In this document: positions 32,284-40,977 of the stretch, in pieces | How the letters are laid out: each line of letters opens with the position of its first letter | Position numbering within the stretch: position 1 is the first letter of the stretch | Assembly: GCA_900465675.1 (NCBI GenBank) | Contig: UBJR01000009.1 | Location: 434,001-498,000, forward strand | DNA: 64,000 nucleotides | Origin: Hyphomicrobiales bacterium | GTDB lineage: Bacteria > Pseudomonadota > Alphaproteobacteria > Rhizobiales > Rhizobiaceae | Direction: 5' to 3' | The notes under the pieces: generated by a model | The model's database searches: none | What the model was told of the DNA's origin: nothing | The model's input: the letters and a program-made list of their open reading frames with translations, nothing else | Translations under genes and position numbers: made by a program

Positions 32284-33696
32284 TCAGCCGAGATGGAAAA
32301 TCTTGCCGGGGTTGAAGATATTGTCCGGATCGAGCGAGCGCTTGACCTGCCGCATCAGATCGACGGTGCCGCCGAGTTCCTGTTCCAGAAATGACATCTT
32401 CCCCTGCCCGATCCCGTGTTCACCGGTGCATGTTCCATCCATTTCGAGCGCCCGGGCGTTCAATCGCGCCACGAAATTCTCGACGGCCGAAATGCCCTCG
32501 CTGGTCTTGTCGTCGAAAAGCACAAGCACATGAAAATTCCCGTCGCCGGCATGCCCGACGATCATCGCCAGCAATCCGTTCGCTTCGATATCTGCCTGCG
32601 TCTCGGTGATGCAATCCGCCAGCCGTGAGATAGGAACACAAACATCCGTCGAAAGTGCGGCAAGCTCGGGCGCCAGCGCCCGCGAAGCCCAGTAGGCGTT
32701 ATGGCGGGCCTTCCAGAGCTTGGCGCGCTCCTCGGCATTAACGGTCCAGAGAAACTCGCCGCCGCCGCATTCGGTAGCGATTTCGGCAAACTGCTGCGAT
32801 TGCAGCGCGACGGTCTCGTCGGTACCGTGAAATTCGAGAAACAGCGTCGGCGTTTCCTCATAGTCGAGGTTCGAATAGGCGTTGCAGCACTTGATCTGCA
32901 GCGCATCGAGAAGCTCGATGCGGGCGACCGGAATGCCCATCTGGATGGTCATGATGACAGCGTCACAGGCCGCCTTGATCGTCGGGAAGGCGCAGACGCC
33001 GCCGCCGATCTTCTGCGGAATGCCCTGCAGCCTGAGCGTCACGGATGTCAGGATGCCGAGCGTACCCTCGGAACCGACAAAGAGCCGCGTCATGTCGTAT
33101 CCCGCCGAAGACTTGCGCGCGCGGCGCGCGGTGCGGACTTCCTCGCCATTCGCGGTGACGGCGGTCACCGACAGCACGTTGTCCTTCATCGTTCCGTAGC
33201 GCACGGCGTTGGTGCCTGAGGCGCGCGTCGAGGCCATGCCGCCGATCGAGGCATTGGCACCCGGATCGATCGGAAAGAACAGGCCTGTATCGCGCAGATA
33301 GACGTTGAGTTCTTCGCGGGTGATACCAGGCTCGACGGTGCAGTCGAGATCCTCGGCATTGACTTCGAGAACACGGTTCATCCGGCTGAAATCGATCGAG
33401 ATGCCGCCATTCGGCGCGTTCACCTGCCCCTCCAGCGACGAGCCGGTGCCGAAGCCGATCAGAGGTACTTTGTGCTCCGCGCAAACCCTGACGGCGGCTT
33501 TCACATCATCGGCGGTCTCGGCAAAGAGAACGCCATCAGGCAGCTGCGCCGGAATATAGGTGGTCGTGTGGGCGTGCTGGGCGCGAAAGGATTCGCCGGT
33601 CTGGAAGCGCTCGCCGAAGCTCTGTTTGAGGATGCCGAGAACGGCGGCGATCCCCGCCTCGTTGCGCAATCCGGATTTCGCGTCCTTGAGAGCCAT
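32284..33696 (-). CDS. FAD-linked oxidase, D-lactate dehydrogenase/GlcD type
   Basis: A 470-residue flavoprotein that probably oxidises D-lactate, glycolate or another D-2-hydroxy acid. The FAD-binding PCMH domain shows LIGFGTGSSLEGQVNAPNGGISIDFSRMNRVLEV and DPGANASIGGMASTRASGTNAVRYG, then the C-terminal FAD_oxidase_C part with GHAGDGNFHVLVLFD and the closing GTCTGEHGIGQGKMSFLEQE and LDPDNIFNPGKI. It resembles mitochondrial-type D-lactate dehydrogenase more than GlcD, since no glcE or glcF follows. The ATG at 33696 matches the family start; the longer frame upstream is not used. Confidence 0.9.
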   Translation of the reverse strand: MALKDAKSGLRNEAGIAAVLGILKQSFGERFQTGESFRAQHAHTTTYIPAQLPDGVLFAETADDVKAAVRVCAEHKVPLIGFGTGSSLEGQVNAPNGGISIDFSRMNRVLEVNAEDLDCTVEPGITREELNVYLRDTGLFFPIDPGANASIGGMASTRASGTNAVRYGTMKDNVLSVTAVTANGEEVRTARRARKSSAGYDMTRLFVGSEGTLGILTSVTLRLQGIPQKIGGGVCAFPTIKAACDAVIMTIQMGIPVARIELLDALQIKCCNAYSNLDYEETPTLFLEFHGTDETVALQSQQFAEIATECGGGEFLWTVNAEERAKLWKARHNAYWASRALAPELAALSTDVCVPISRLADCITETQADIEANGLLAMIVGHAGDGNFHVLVLFDDKTSEGISAVENFVARLNARALEMDGTCTGEHGIGQGKMSFLEQELGGTVDLMRQVKRSLDPDNIFNPGKIFHLG

Positions 33697-33836
33697 CCCG
33701 TTGATCTCCAATACATTCCACCATCGACAGGCAGGCTGGTATGAGACAACTGGGAAGACATGTCCAGTCAAGATTGACCGTGATCAGGATGATGAAGGGG
33801 CGGCCTTTTGCATGAGGCCGCCCCTGCTATCAACGG

Positions 33837-34871
33837 TCAGACGATCGGCGGATTGAGCCGGGCAAAGCCTTCCTGCCTACGGTAAGGGAAGTAGGGATAA
33901 GGCGCCGTCTGCGCGCTGACGCTGTCCAGCCTGCCGATCTGCTCCTTGGTCAATGACCAACCGACGGCTTCGAGGTTCTGGCGAAGCTGGGCTTCGTTGC
34001 GGGCGCCGATGATGACGCTTGAGACGGTCGGACGGCTGGTCAGCCAGTTGATGGCGATCTGCGGCACCGTGCGGCCGGTTTCCGCTGCGATCGCTTCGAG
34101 CACATCGACAATGTTGTAGAGCTTCTCGTCGTCAACCGGCGGGCCGAATTCCGCCGTCTGATGCAGGCGGCTGCCTTCAGGCAGCGGCTGGCCGCGACGG
34201 ATCTTGCCGGTCAGACGGCCCCAGGCAAGCGGGCTCCAGACCAGCGCGCCGACGCCCTGGTCGGCACCGAGCGGCATCAGTTCCCATTCATAGTCGCGGC
34301 CTGCCAGCGAGTAATAGACCTGGTGCGCGACATAGCGCGGATGGCCGTTGGCGTCAGCGGCGGCGAGCGATTTCATCAGCTCCCAGCCGGCAAAGTTCGA
34401 GACACCTGTGTAACGCAGCTTTCCGGCCGCGACGAGACCATCGAGCGCTGCCAGAACTTCCTCTACCGGCGTCGAAGCATCGAAGGCGTGCAGTTGCAGC
34501 AGATCGATATAGTCAGTGCCAAGACGGCGGAGCGCGTCGTCGACAGAGCGGATCAGACGCGACCGCGAAGTCCCCCAGTCTGCCGGTCCGTCGCCGGTGG
34601 GCAGCCCGGTCTTGGTTGAGATCAGCACCTGATCGCGCTTGCCGCGGATCGCCTGCCCCAGCACCTCTTCCGAAGCGCCAGCCGAATAGACATCGGCGGT
34701 GTCGAACAGATTGACGCCGGCCTCGAGGCAGATATCCACCAGCCGCCTTGCCTCGGTGGCATCGGTATTGCCCCAGGCGCCAAACAGCGGCCCGGATCCG
34801 CCGAAGGTGCCGGCACCGAAGCTGAGCACCGGAACGCGCAGGCCGGATCTGCCGAGATTTCTGTATTCCAT
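33837..34871 (-). CDS. Aldo/keto reductase
   Basis: A 344-residue NADPH-dependent reductase of the AKR fold. Visible: RNLGRSGLRVPVLSFGAGTFGG at the N-terminus, the catalytic Asp/Tyr segment NLFDTADVYSAGASEEVLGQAI, Lys in VLISTKTG, the His in DLLQLHAFD, YTGVSNFAGWELMK and the late SVIIGARNEAQLRQNLEAVGW cofactor loop. It belongs with the longer, YhdN/Tas-like reductases rather than with the 282-residue enzyme at 10.9 kb. It faces a LysR gene across 92 bases, which probably regulates it. Confidence 0.9.
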   Translation of the reverse strand: MEYRNLGRSGLRVPVLSFGAGTFGGSGPLFGAWGNTDATEARRLVDICLEAGVNLFDTADVYSAGASEEVLGQAIRGKRDQVLISTKTGLPTGDGPADWGTSRSRLIRSVDDALRRLGTDYIDLLQLHAFDASTPVEEVLAALDGLVAAGKLRYTGVSNFAGWELMKSLAAADANGHPRYVAHQVYYSLAGRDYEWELMPLGADQGVGALVWSPLAWGRLTGKIRRGQPLPEGSRLHQTAEFGPPVDDEKLYNIVDVLEAIAAETGRTVPQIAINWLTSRPTVSSVIIGARNEAQLRQNLEAVGWSLTKEQIGRLDSVSAQTAPYPYFPYRRQEGFARLNPPIV

Positions 34872-34947
34872 GGTCTTTCTCCTGTTGCTCCAGCAGAGAT
34901 AGACACTGCGAATACCGCGATATAGATTGCCGCAAAGAAACTCATCT

Positions 34948-34962
34948 ATGACTTAAATTCAT
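34948..34962. promoter_or_regulatory. Near-perfect dyad before the LysR start
   Basis: ATGACTTAAATTCAT is a dyad of 15 bases (13 of 15 symmetric) ending one base before the LysR ATG, inside the 92-base divergent region. LysR regulators typically bind such T-N11-A dyads and repress their own gene. The assignment rests on position and symmetry only. Confidence 0.4.
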
Positions 34963-34963
34963 C

Positions 34964-35866
34964 ATGAGCAGACAGGACATCAACCGCTCGGGCGAAATGG
35001 AAGTCTTCGTCCGGGCCGTCGAACTCGGTGGATTCTCTGCGGCCGCCGCGGCCTGCCGCATGACGCCGTCCGCCGTCAGCAAACTGATGACCCGCCTCGA
35101 AGCGCGGCTCGGCACACGCCTCATCAACCGCTCGACCCGCAAGCTGCAACTGACGCCCGAGGGAACCGCCTTCTACCAGCGCAGCGTCACCATCCTCGCC
35201 GATATCGCCGAGGCCGAGCGCTATGCCTCGGCTGGCGAGCAGGCGACTGGCCCAATCCGCATCAATACCAGCGGCTCGTTCGGCAATCATATCCTTGCGC
35301 CGCTGGTGCCGCAGTTCATGGCGCTGCATCCCGGCATCACCCTCGACATCACCCAGACCGACCGCGTCGTCGATCTGATGGAAGAACGCGCCGACGTCGC
35401 GATCCGCGCCGGTCCAATGAAGAGCTCCAGCCTCGTCGCCCGCAAGCTTGGCAGCACGCGCAATTTCATTGTCGCCTCGCCGGACTATCTTGCCCGGCAT
35501 GGCGAGCCGAAATCCATCGCTGATCTCGAAAAGCACTGCCGCGTCGGCTTTTCCTATTCGCGCGCCATTCAGGGCTGGCCGCTCATCAGCGATGGCCAGA
35601 CGGTCAACGTGCCGGTAACGCCCGGCGTGCAGGTCAGCGACGGCGAAGCAATGCGCCATATGGCGCTCGCCGGCGCAGGCATGGCCCGGCTCGCGGCCTT
35701 CACGCTACGGCAGGACATTGCCGCAGGGAGACTTACCGTCGTCATGGAAGCCTTCAATCCCGGCGATATCGAGGATTTCTATGCCGTCTATATCGGCCAG
35801 GGCGGCCCGCTTCCCGCCCGCGTTCGCGCCCTCCTCGATTTTCTGGCTACCCACGCCAAGCTATGA
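34964..35866 (+). CDS. LysR-family transcriptional regulator
   Basis: A 300-residue LysR regulator. The winged HTH is at residues 9-67 (SGEMEVFVRAVELGGFSAAAAACRMTPSAVSKLMTRLEARLGTRLINRSTRKLQLTPEG), followed by a substrate-binding domain with the GPIRINTSGSFGNHILAPLVPQFMALHP strand and the VDLMEERADVAIRAGPMKSSSLVARKLG hinge. It is divergent from the aldo/keto reductase gene and likely controls it; the group resembles CrgA/DsdC-like members tied to quinone or aldehyde reductases. Confidence 0.92.
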   Translation: MSRQDINRSGEMEVFVRAVELGGFSAAAAACRMTPSAVSKLMTRLEARLGTRLINRSTRKLQLTPEGTAFYQRSVTILADIAEAERYASAGEQATGPIRINTSGSFGNHILAPLVPQFMALHPGITLDITQTDRVVDLMEERADVAIRAGPMKSSSLVARKLGSTRNFIVASPDYLARHGEPKSIADLEKHCRVGFSYSRAIQGWPLISDGQTVNVPVTPGVQVSDGEAMRHMALAGAGMARLAAFTLRQDIAAGRLTVVMEAFNPGDIEDFYAVYIGQGGPLPARVRALLDFLATHAKL

Positions 35867-35952
35867 GCCCCCTCACAGCTAGCTCTAAAAGGCGAATTGG
35901 CAGAGGCCGCAAAGCATAGTTGTGTTCTTCCCGGCAACGGAGGGACATCGAG

Positions 35953-36201
35953 ATGCAAGCCAAGGCCAACCCGAAAATGAGAGGAATGACCGTTCTGTCG
36001 TCGACAGGAGCGGTCCTTGCGATGCTGACATCGCCGGCAAGCGCCGAGACCAAGACGGTGACGACAAAGCCGACGGCGGCGACGATGACGCCGGGAGAGC
36101 CGGTGCTGTTCGACGACAAGACCTGCCCCGCCGGGATGATCGCAAAGTTCACCAAAGCGAAAAGAAACAACAACATCAGCAAGAAATGCGTTCATAAGTG
36201 A
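35953..36201 (+). CDS. Small secreted protein of unknown function
   Basis: An 82-residue protein with an atypical but plausible signal peptide (positive N-terminus to residue 10, hydrophobic 12-28, cut near ASA). The mature part is about 52 residues: Thr/Lys-rich, then VLFDDKTCPAGMIAKFTKAKR and a basic C-terminus with a second cysteine five residues before the end, so one disulfide is possible. GGAGGG lies eight bases before the ATG at 35953. I do not recognise the family with certainty. Confidence 0.6.
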   Translation: MQAKANPKMRGMTVLSSTGAVLAMLTSPASAETKTVTTKPTAATMTPGEPVLFDDKTCPAGMIAKFTKAKRNNNISKKCVHK

Positions 36202-36405
36202 ACGGACACGCCGCTCGTCTCACACGTATCGCGTGCCACCGGTGATGGTGGCGCGCAATGCCAGATTTTGCAGTTGACCCTGACGCGCGCTGACAAATAT
36301 ACCGGCACTGCGCCCCGGCATCCCCCGCCGGTCTGAGAAGTCATGCCGATCCCCGCCTTCGATCGCCCTGCGCGGTAAATCAGATCGGCCAACAAGATCG
36401 CGTCG

Positions 36406-37503
36406 ATGCCTTTCAAAGCCCTTGCCAGCGTCCTGCCTTCGAGAGCGAGCCTGCCCCGCTGGGCGATCCTGCTGGCGTTTTCGACGCTTCTGGTTCTCGG
36501 GCTGGAAATGCTCGGCCTGCCGGCATCGCTGCTGATCGGACCGATGGTCGCCGCGATCGTTCTCGCGTTGACCGCCTCGAAATCGCAGCTCCGCGTGCCG
36601 CGCTGGCCGCTGCTCTTCGGCCAGGCACTCGTGGGCTTCCTGATGGCCCGCGCCATCACCGTCGATATCATCCAGACAATGGCCGACGACGCCCTGCTCT
36701 TCCTGTCGATGATCTTCTCGATCATCGCTGCCGCGGGTCTGCTCGGCTATGTCCTGACAAAATGGCAGGTCCTGCCAGGAACGACCGCCGTTTGGGGCTC
36801 GTCGCCCGGTGCCGCCTCGGCGATGACCATCATGTCCGAAGCCTATGGCGCCGATGCCCGCCTCGTCGCCTTCATGCAATATCTGCGCGTCGTCTTCGTT
36901 GCCGTCGCCGCCTCGGTGGTCTCGACACTCTGGGCAAGTGCGGAAGGCACTGAGCCGCCGCCGCTGATTTTCTTCCCGCCGATCGACTGGCCGGCTTTTG
37001 CCGCAACAATGGCGCTGACCTGCCTCTGCACCTATGCCGCCGCCCGCTTCCGCATTCAGGGCGGCACGATCATCCTGCCGCTGATCGCGGGGGCGACGCT
37101 GCAGGGCCTCGGCCTGCTGATCATCGAGCTGCCGCTCTGGCTGCTCGCCATCAGCTACGCCCTGATCGGCTGGAGCATCGGCCTGCGCTTCACGCCTTCG
37201 ATCATCGCCCATGCCGCCCGCGCCCTGCCGCGCGTGGCCGCCTCGATCCTGACGCTGATGTCGATCTGCGGATTGATGGCCTTCGCGCTTCACAAGCTCG
37301 CCGGCGTCGATCCCCTCACCGCCTATCTGGCGACCAGTCCCGGAGGCGCGGATTCCGTCGCCATCATCGCTGCATCGAGCGATGTCGACGTGCCCTTCGT
37401 CATGGCGATGCAGGTCGGGCGTTTCCTGGTGATCCTGTTGACCGGCCCGATGCTCGCCCGCTTCATTGCGCGAAAGAGCGGACTGGCGATGAGCCGCGTC
37501 TGA
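36406..37503 (+). CDS. AbrB-family (PF05145) integral membrane protein
   Basis: A 365-residue polytopic protein with about 9-10 hydrophobic segments and two halves that repeat the same motif: LLIGPMVAAIVL with GTTAVWGSSPGAASAMTIMSEAYGAD in the first, and LTAYLATSPGGADSVAIIAASSDVDVPFVMAMQVGR in the second. This family was misnamed after ammonia monooxygenase and AbrB; its transport substrate is not established. Its last 41 bases overlap the convergent AraC gene. Confidence 0.85.
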   Translation: MPFKALASVLPSRASLPRWAILLAFSTLLVLGLEMLGLPASLLIGPMVAAIVLALTASKSQLRVPRWPLLFGQALVGFLMARAITVDIIQTMADDALLFLSMIFSIIAAAGLLGYVLTKWQVLPGTTAVWGSSPGAASAMTIMSEAYGADARLVAFMQYLRVVFVAVAASVVSTLWASAEGTEPPPLIFFPPIDWPAFAATMALTCLCTYAAARFRIQGGTIILPLIAGATLQGLGLLIIELPLWLLAISYALIGWSIGLRFTPSIIAHAARALPRVAASILTLMSICGLMAFALHKLAGVDPLTAYLATSPGGADSVAIIAASSDVDVPFVMAMQVGRFLVILLTGPMLARFIARKSGLAMSRV

Positions 37504-38368
37504 GCGAGGCCCACTGCCCCGGCGTCATCCCATAGGCCTTCTTGAAATGCCGGTTGAGATGGCTCTGGTCGGCAAAGCCGGTCGCAAAGGCGACCTCCGG
37601 CAGCTTCTCGCCTGCAATGATCAATGCCTTTGCCTGCTGCAGCCGCCGCATCAGCAGATAGCGGTGCGGACTGGTGGCGAAGGCGGCACGGAAATGCCGG
37701 GACAGCGTGAACCGGTCGAGGCCGGTCACCGTCTCCAGTTCGCTGGAATGAACGGCGCGTGTCGCATGCGCCTCGAGATAGTCCCGTGCCCGCCGCGCCT
37801 GCCGCCAGGCGATCTTGCCGATCGGGCGGACCGATGCACCAGCGTGCCGCAGCAGGCCTCCCGCAACGTCGGTCAGAAAATCGTCGACGAACAATCCGTC
37901 CAGCTCACCATCGAGATCGGCAAGCGCGCCGAGCAGCACGCCAGCCATCGCCGCATCGCCGAAAACAGGCTCATCGACAAATGGCAGGCCCACCTTCTCC
38001 ATTTCCAGACAGTCGGCGACCAGCGCCGGCTCGATATAGAGCATGCGGTATTGCAGCCCATCCTCGGTTCCCGCACCGCCGTCATGTTCCTCGTCCGGAT
38101 GCAGCACGATCACCTGCCCCGGCATGCTGAAACGCCTCTCGCCACGATAGCTGAAGGTCTGCACACCCTTCAGCGTCACGCCGATCGCATAGGTATCGTG
38201 CCGGTGCGGCTCGAAGGCATTGCCTGAAAACTGCGCCTCGATGCGCTCGATCCCCGGAAATGCCGGCGCTGTCAGGATCCCGTCGCCCGCAAGAGGGGCG
38301 CACAAATGTTCAAGACCTGCAAAGACCGTTGAATTTACATCTTCGCTCAAGGCTACCTCGAAACGCAT
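37463..38368 (-). CDS. AraC-family transcriptional regulator
   Basis: A 301-residue regulator with an N-terminal cupin ligand domain (HRHDTYAIGVTLKGVQTFSYRGERR near 55, VIVLHPDEEHDGG near 85) and a C-terminal double HTH of the AraC type (YLEAHATRAVHSSELETVTGLDRFTLSRHFRAAF, then LPEVAFATGFADQSHLNRHFKKAYGMTPGQW). The ATG at 38368 gives the normal N-terminus; the longer frame would run over the next gene's start. It faces a DUF2000 gene with 15 bases between start codons and probably controls it. Confidence 0.92.
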   Translation of the reverse strand: MRFEVALSEDVNSTVFAGLEHLCAPLAGDGILTAPAFPGIERIEAQFSGNAFEPHRHDTYAIGVTLKGVQTFSYRGERRFSMPGQVIVLHPDEEHDGGAGTEDGLQYRMLYIEPALVADCLEMEKVGLPFVDEPVFGDAAMAGVLLGALADLDGELDGLFVDDFLTDVAGGLLRHAGASVRPIGKIAWRQARRARDYLEAHATRAVHSSELETVTGLDRFTLSRHFRAAFATSPHRYLLMRRLQQAKALIIAGEKLPEVAFATGFADQSHLNRHFKKAYGMTPGQWASLRRGSSPVRSFAQ

Positions 38369-38383
38369 CTGAAAGACTGGAAC

Positions 38384-38791
38384 ATGTTTGATACCAAAAT
38401 TGCGATCGTCCTGCGAAACAATCTTGCATCCTGGCAGACGCTGAATGTCACAGCCTTCCTGATGAGCGGCATCGCCGGCCGGCATCCGGAGATCCTCGGC
38501 GAAGCTTACAGGGACCGCGCCGGAAATCTCTACAACCCGCTTTCCATACAGCCGATCATCGTGCTCTCGGCCGACGACGCGACGATATCAGCCGTTCACC
38601 GGCGATCTCTTGAGCGCGGCGTTGCGACGTCGATTTTCATCGAGGAAATGTTTGCCACCGGCCACGATGCTGCCAACCGCGCCGTCTTTGCAGAATTCGC
38701 GCCCGATGACGCCAAGGTCGTCGGCATCGCGCTGCGCGCCGACAAGAAGATTGTCGACAAGATCACCAAGGGCGCATCCATGCATGCCTGA
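38384..38791 (+). CDS. DUF2000 family protein
   Basis: A 135-residue cytosolic protein of the DUF2000 fold (peptidyl-tRNA hydrolase-II-like topology): KIAIVLRNNLASWQTLNVTAFLMSGIAG at the start, YNPLSIQPIIVLSAD in the middle, and DDAKVVGIALRADKKIVDKIT near the end. The family has no assigned reaction. Its start is 15 bases from that of the divergent AraC regulator; such pairs suggest that the regulator senses a compound handled by DUF2000. Confidence 0.85.
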   Translation: MFDTKIAIVLRNNLASWQTLNVTAFLMSGIAGRHPEILGEAYRDRAGNLYNPLSIQPIIVLSADDATISAVHRRSLERGVATSIFIEEMFATGHDAANRAVFAEFAPDDAKVVGIALRADKKIVDKITKGASMHA

Positions 38792-38797
38792 ACGAAA

Positions 38798-38821
38798 ACG
38801 GCCGGGCGATGACCCGGCCGT
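38798..38821. terminator. Hairpin terminator between DUF2000 and ompA-like genes
   Basis: A perfect 9-bp stem (ACGGCCGGG with CCCGGCCGT) around a 6-base loop, placed between two convergent gene ends. A short T run exists only on the minus-strand side, so it fits the ompA-like gene best, but it may serve both. Confidence 0.65.
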
Positions 38822-38842
38822 CTGCAATCGAGAAAGACGAAA

Positions 38843-39508
38843 TCAGCCCTGGGTAACCGGAGCGATCTGGATTTCGACGCGGCGGTTCTGCGCACGGCCC
38901 GCTTCCGTCGCGTTCGATGCGACAGGCTGAGACGGACCTAAGCCCACGGCCGAAACGCGCCGCTGATCGATGCCCTGGCCGCCGAGATAATCAGCAACCG
39001 ACAAGGCGCGGCGCTGCGACAGATCCTGGTTATGCTGCAGGCTGCCGGTCGAATCCGTGTGGCCGTTGACGTCGATGAGCGTGCGGTTGAACTTGCGCAG
39101 CACGATCGCGACCGAATTCAGCGTCTGATAGAAGCCCGGCTTCACCGCATCCTGATCGACGTCGAAAGTGATGTTCGACGGCATGTTGAGGATGATGCTG
39201 TCGCCGTTGCGGGTCACCGAGATTCCCGTGCCTTCAAGCTGCTGGCGAAGCTCGGCTTCCTGCTGGTCCATGTAGTTGCCGATCGCGCCACCGGCAAGCG
39301 CACCGACGCCGGCCCCGATCAGTGCCGCGTTGCGCGCACCATGGCCGCGTCCGCCGAGCGCTGCCCCTGCCAGCGCGCCGCCAACGGCGCCCAGCATCGC
39401 ACCACCAGCGGTGTTCGACATCTTCTGCTCGCCCGTATAGGGGTCGGTCGTGGTGCAGGCGCTCAGATAGCTGGCGGCAAGCGCCAGAAGAAGGAATTTC
39501 TTGATCAT
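38843..39508 (-). CDS. OmpA-family lipoprotein
   Basis: A 221-residue outer-membrane lipoprotein with lipobox LSAC near residue 18, a glycine-zipper stretch (GGAMLGAVGGALAGAALGGRGHGARNAALIGAGVGALAGGAIGNYMD) and a C-terminal OmpA peptidoglycan-binding domain: ITFDVDQDAVKPGF, LIDVNGHTDSTGSLQHNQDLSQRRALSVADYL, AVGLGPSQPVASN and AQNRRVEI. It resembles E. coli YiaD. The domain's key Asp and Arg residues are present. The ATG at 39508 was chosen over a longer frame because it starts the signal peptide. Confidence 0.93.
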   Translation of the reverse strand: MIKKFLLLALAASYLSACTTTDPYTGEQKMSNTAGGAMLGAVGGALAGAALGGRGHGARNAALIGAGVGALAGGAIGNYMDQQEAELRQQLEGTGISVTRNGDSIILNMPSNITFDVDQDAVKPGFYQTLNSVAIVLRKFNRTLIDVNGHTDSTGSLQHNQDLSQRRALSVADYLGGQGIDQRRVSAVGLGPSQPVASNATEAGRAQNRRVEIQIAPVTQG

Positions 39509-39667
39509 GGGCAGAAGGCTCTCCGTTCGAAGCTGACCCGAGCAAATATTAAGGAATGCGGCAACAAGATGAATGCGATCATCCGATAGCCCAAAATTCT
39601 GGAAATGCACACGCAGGACTGCCAACTGTGCCCGGATATCACCAGTTTTACGAAGTGGCCTAACGCA

Positions 39668-39693
39668 AATCGCCCGGGATGGCCCGGGCGATT
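39668..39693. terminator. Terminator hairpin after the flagellin gene
   Basis: A perfect 11-bp stem (AATCGCCCGGG with CCCGGGCGATT) and a 4-base loop, 20 bases past the flagellin stop on the minus strand. The downstream T run is weak, so termination may not be complete. Confidence 0.6.
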
Positions 39694-39712
39694 CGATTTC
39701 AGCTTATAGAAC

Positions 39713-40711
39713 TCAGATGCCCTGGAAGAGCTGGGTGATCGTGTTGTAGCTCGCATTGGCGATCTGCAAAGCCTGCAGACCGAGCTGCTTCTGCGTCTGC
39801 AGGGCGGCCAGCCGGCCGCTCTCCTCTTCCATATTGGCGTCCACGAGGCGTCCGATGCCGGACGTGTAGGAATCGGTCAGCGACTTGGCGAAATCGTTCT
39901 GCAGGTCGATGCGCTTTTCGAGCGCCCCGAATGACGAGCCAACGGTCGTCATCTGCTTCAGCGCCGCATCGGTCACGCCGATCATATCCTTGATGTCGTC
40001 AGCCGAGCTATTGGCGTCGAGTCCGACCTCGACCTGACCGGCCGTATTTCCCTCTTTGCTGAACATCATCACGTAATTCTTCGCGGCACCAAGCTCGGTC
40101 GCAAAATGATCCGTGGTCAGCGCCCCATATTCACCGGTGCCGCCAGCGCGGTCGTCGACCATATAGCGGGCGTCCTGAGAGGTCGTCACACCAGTGGACG
40201 GCATATCGATGTGATAGGTGAGCGTCGAGACCTTGACCGAGCCATCATCGCCCCGAATGAACGCCGCCGGGATTTCCTTCGGCTTCGTCGGATCGTCTTC
40301 GTCGGTCAGCACCACCCAGTTGTCGCCGTTGAAGCTCGCAGCTTCAGACACCGAGCGCAGCTGCGCCTTCAGCTGGGTAATCTCATCGTTGATCTTGGTC
40401 TTGTCGACACCGTTCTCGGTGGCCGCAACCAGCTTCGATTTGATCGTGGAGACGATCTCGATGGCGCTGGAAACCGCGGTATACGCAACACCCATGGTGG
40501 CCGCCGCCATGCCCAGCGCGTCCTGGATCGCGCCGTTCGCCTTGTTGTCGGTGCGGACGGTCGTGGCGATCGCCCAATAGGCACCGTTGTCCTTCGCCTT
40601 TTCGACGCGAAGGCCCGAGGAAACATGATTTTGTGTCGTGGTCAAATTGCGGTTGGTATCGCGCAGGATATGAAGCGCCGCATCAACCGATGTGCGTTGA
40701 AAGATACTCAC
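39713..40711 (-). CDS. Flagellin, orphan copy
   Basis: A 332-residue flagellin, secreted by the flagellar system without a cleaved signal. The D0/D1 N-terminus (SIFQRTSVDAALHILRDTNRNLTTTQNHVSSGLRVEKAKDNGAYWAIATTVR) and C-terminus (GALEKRIDLQNDFAKSLTDSYTSGIGRLVDANMEEESGRLAALQTQKQLGLQALQIANASYNTITQLF) are intact, while the variable middle (120-235) is short. No other flagellar gene is in the window, which fits the dispersed flagellin copies (such as FlaE and FlaH) of R. leguminosarum. I leave the symbol open. Confidence 0.93.
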   Translation of the reverse strand: MSIFQRTSVDAALHILRDTNRNLTTTQNHVSSGLRVEKAKDNGAYWAIATTVRTDNKANGAIQDALGMAAATMGVAYTAVSSAIEIVSTIKSKLVAATENGVDKTKINDEITQLKAQLRSVSEAASFNGDNWVVLTDEDDPTKPKEIPAAFIRGDDGSVKVSTLTYHIDMPSTGVTTSQDARYMVDDRAGGTGEYGALTTDHFATELGAAKNYVMMFSKEGNTAGQVEVGLDANSSADDIKDMIGVTDAALKQMTTVGSSFGALEKRIDLQNDFAKSLTDSYTSGIGRLVDANMEEESGRLAALQTQKQLGLQALQIANASYNTITQLFQGI

Positions 40712-40920
40712 AGAACTAGAACTCCGAACACAACTATACGCAACTAACTGACATGACCGGGTCCGCGAAACGTCATGTTCGGGCGCTGAAAATCAGCGGA
40801 AAATGCACCTCCAAAAACGCTGGAGGCATTGATCGGTCACGAGGCGATCATTGCCGCTTATACTTAAAAAACGGCTAACATTCGCAATTGATTCACGCTG
40901 TTTTGCAATTGCTCGTTGAC

Positions 40921-40955
40921 TATAAAAAGGTGCCGCGGACGAGCCGCGGCACCTT
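40921..40955 (-). terminator. Intrinsic terminator of the RND efflux operon
   Basis: A 12-bp stem (AAGGTGCCGCGG with CCGCGGCACCTT, 5-base loop) followed on the minus strand by TTTTATA. It lies 22 bases past the pump stop and isolates the operon from the flagellin gene. Confidence 0.8.
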
Positions 40956-40977
40956 CTCGAAATAGAGCCGCAATGCG

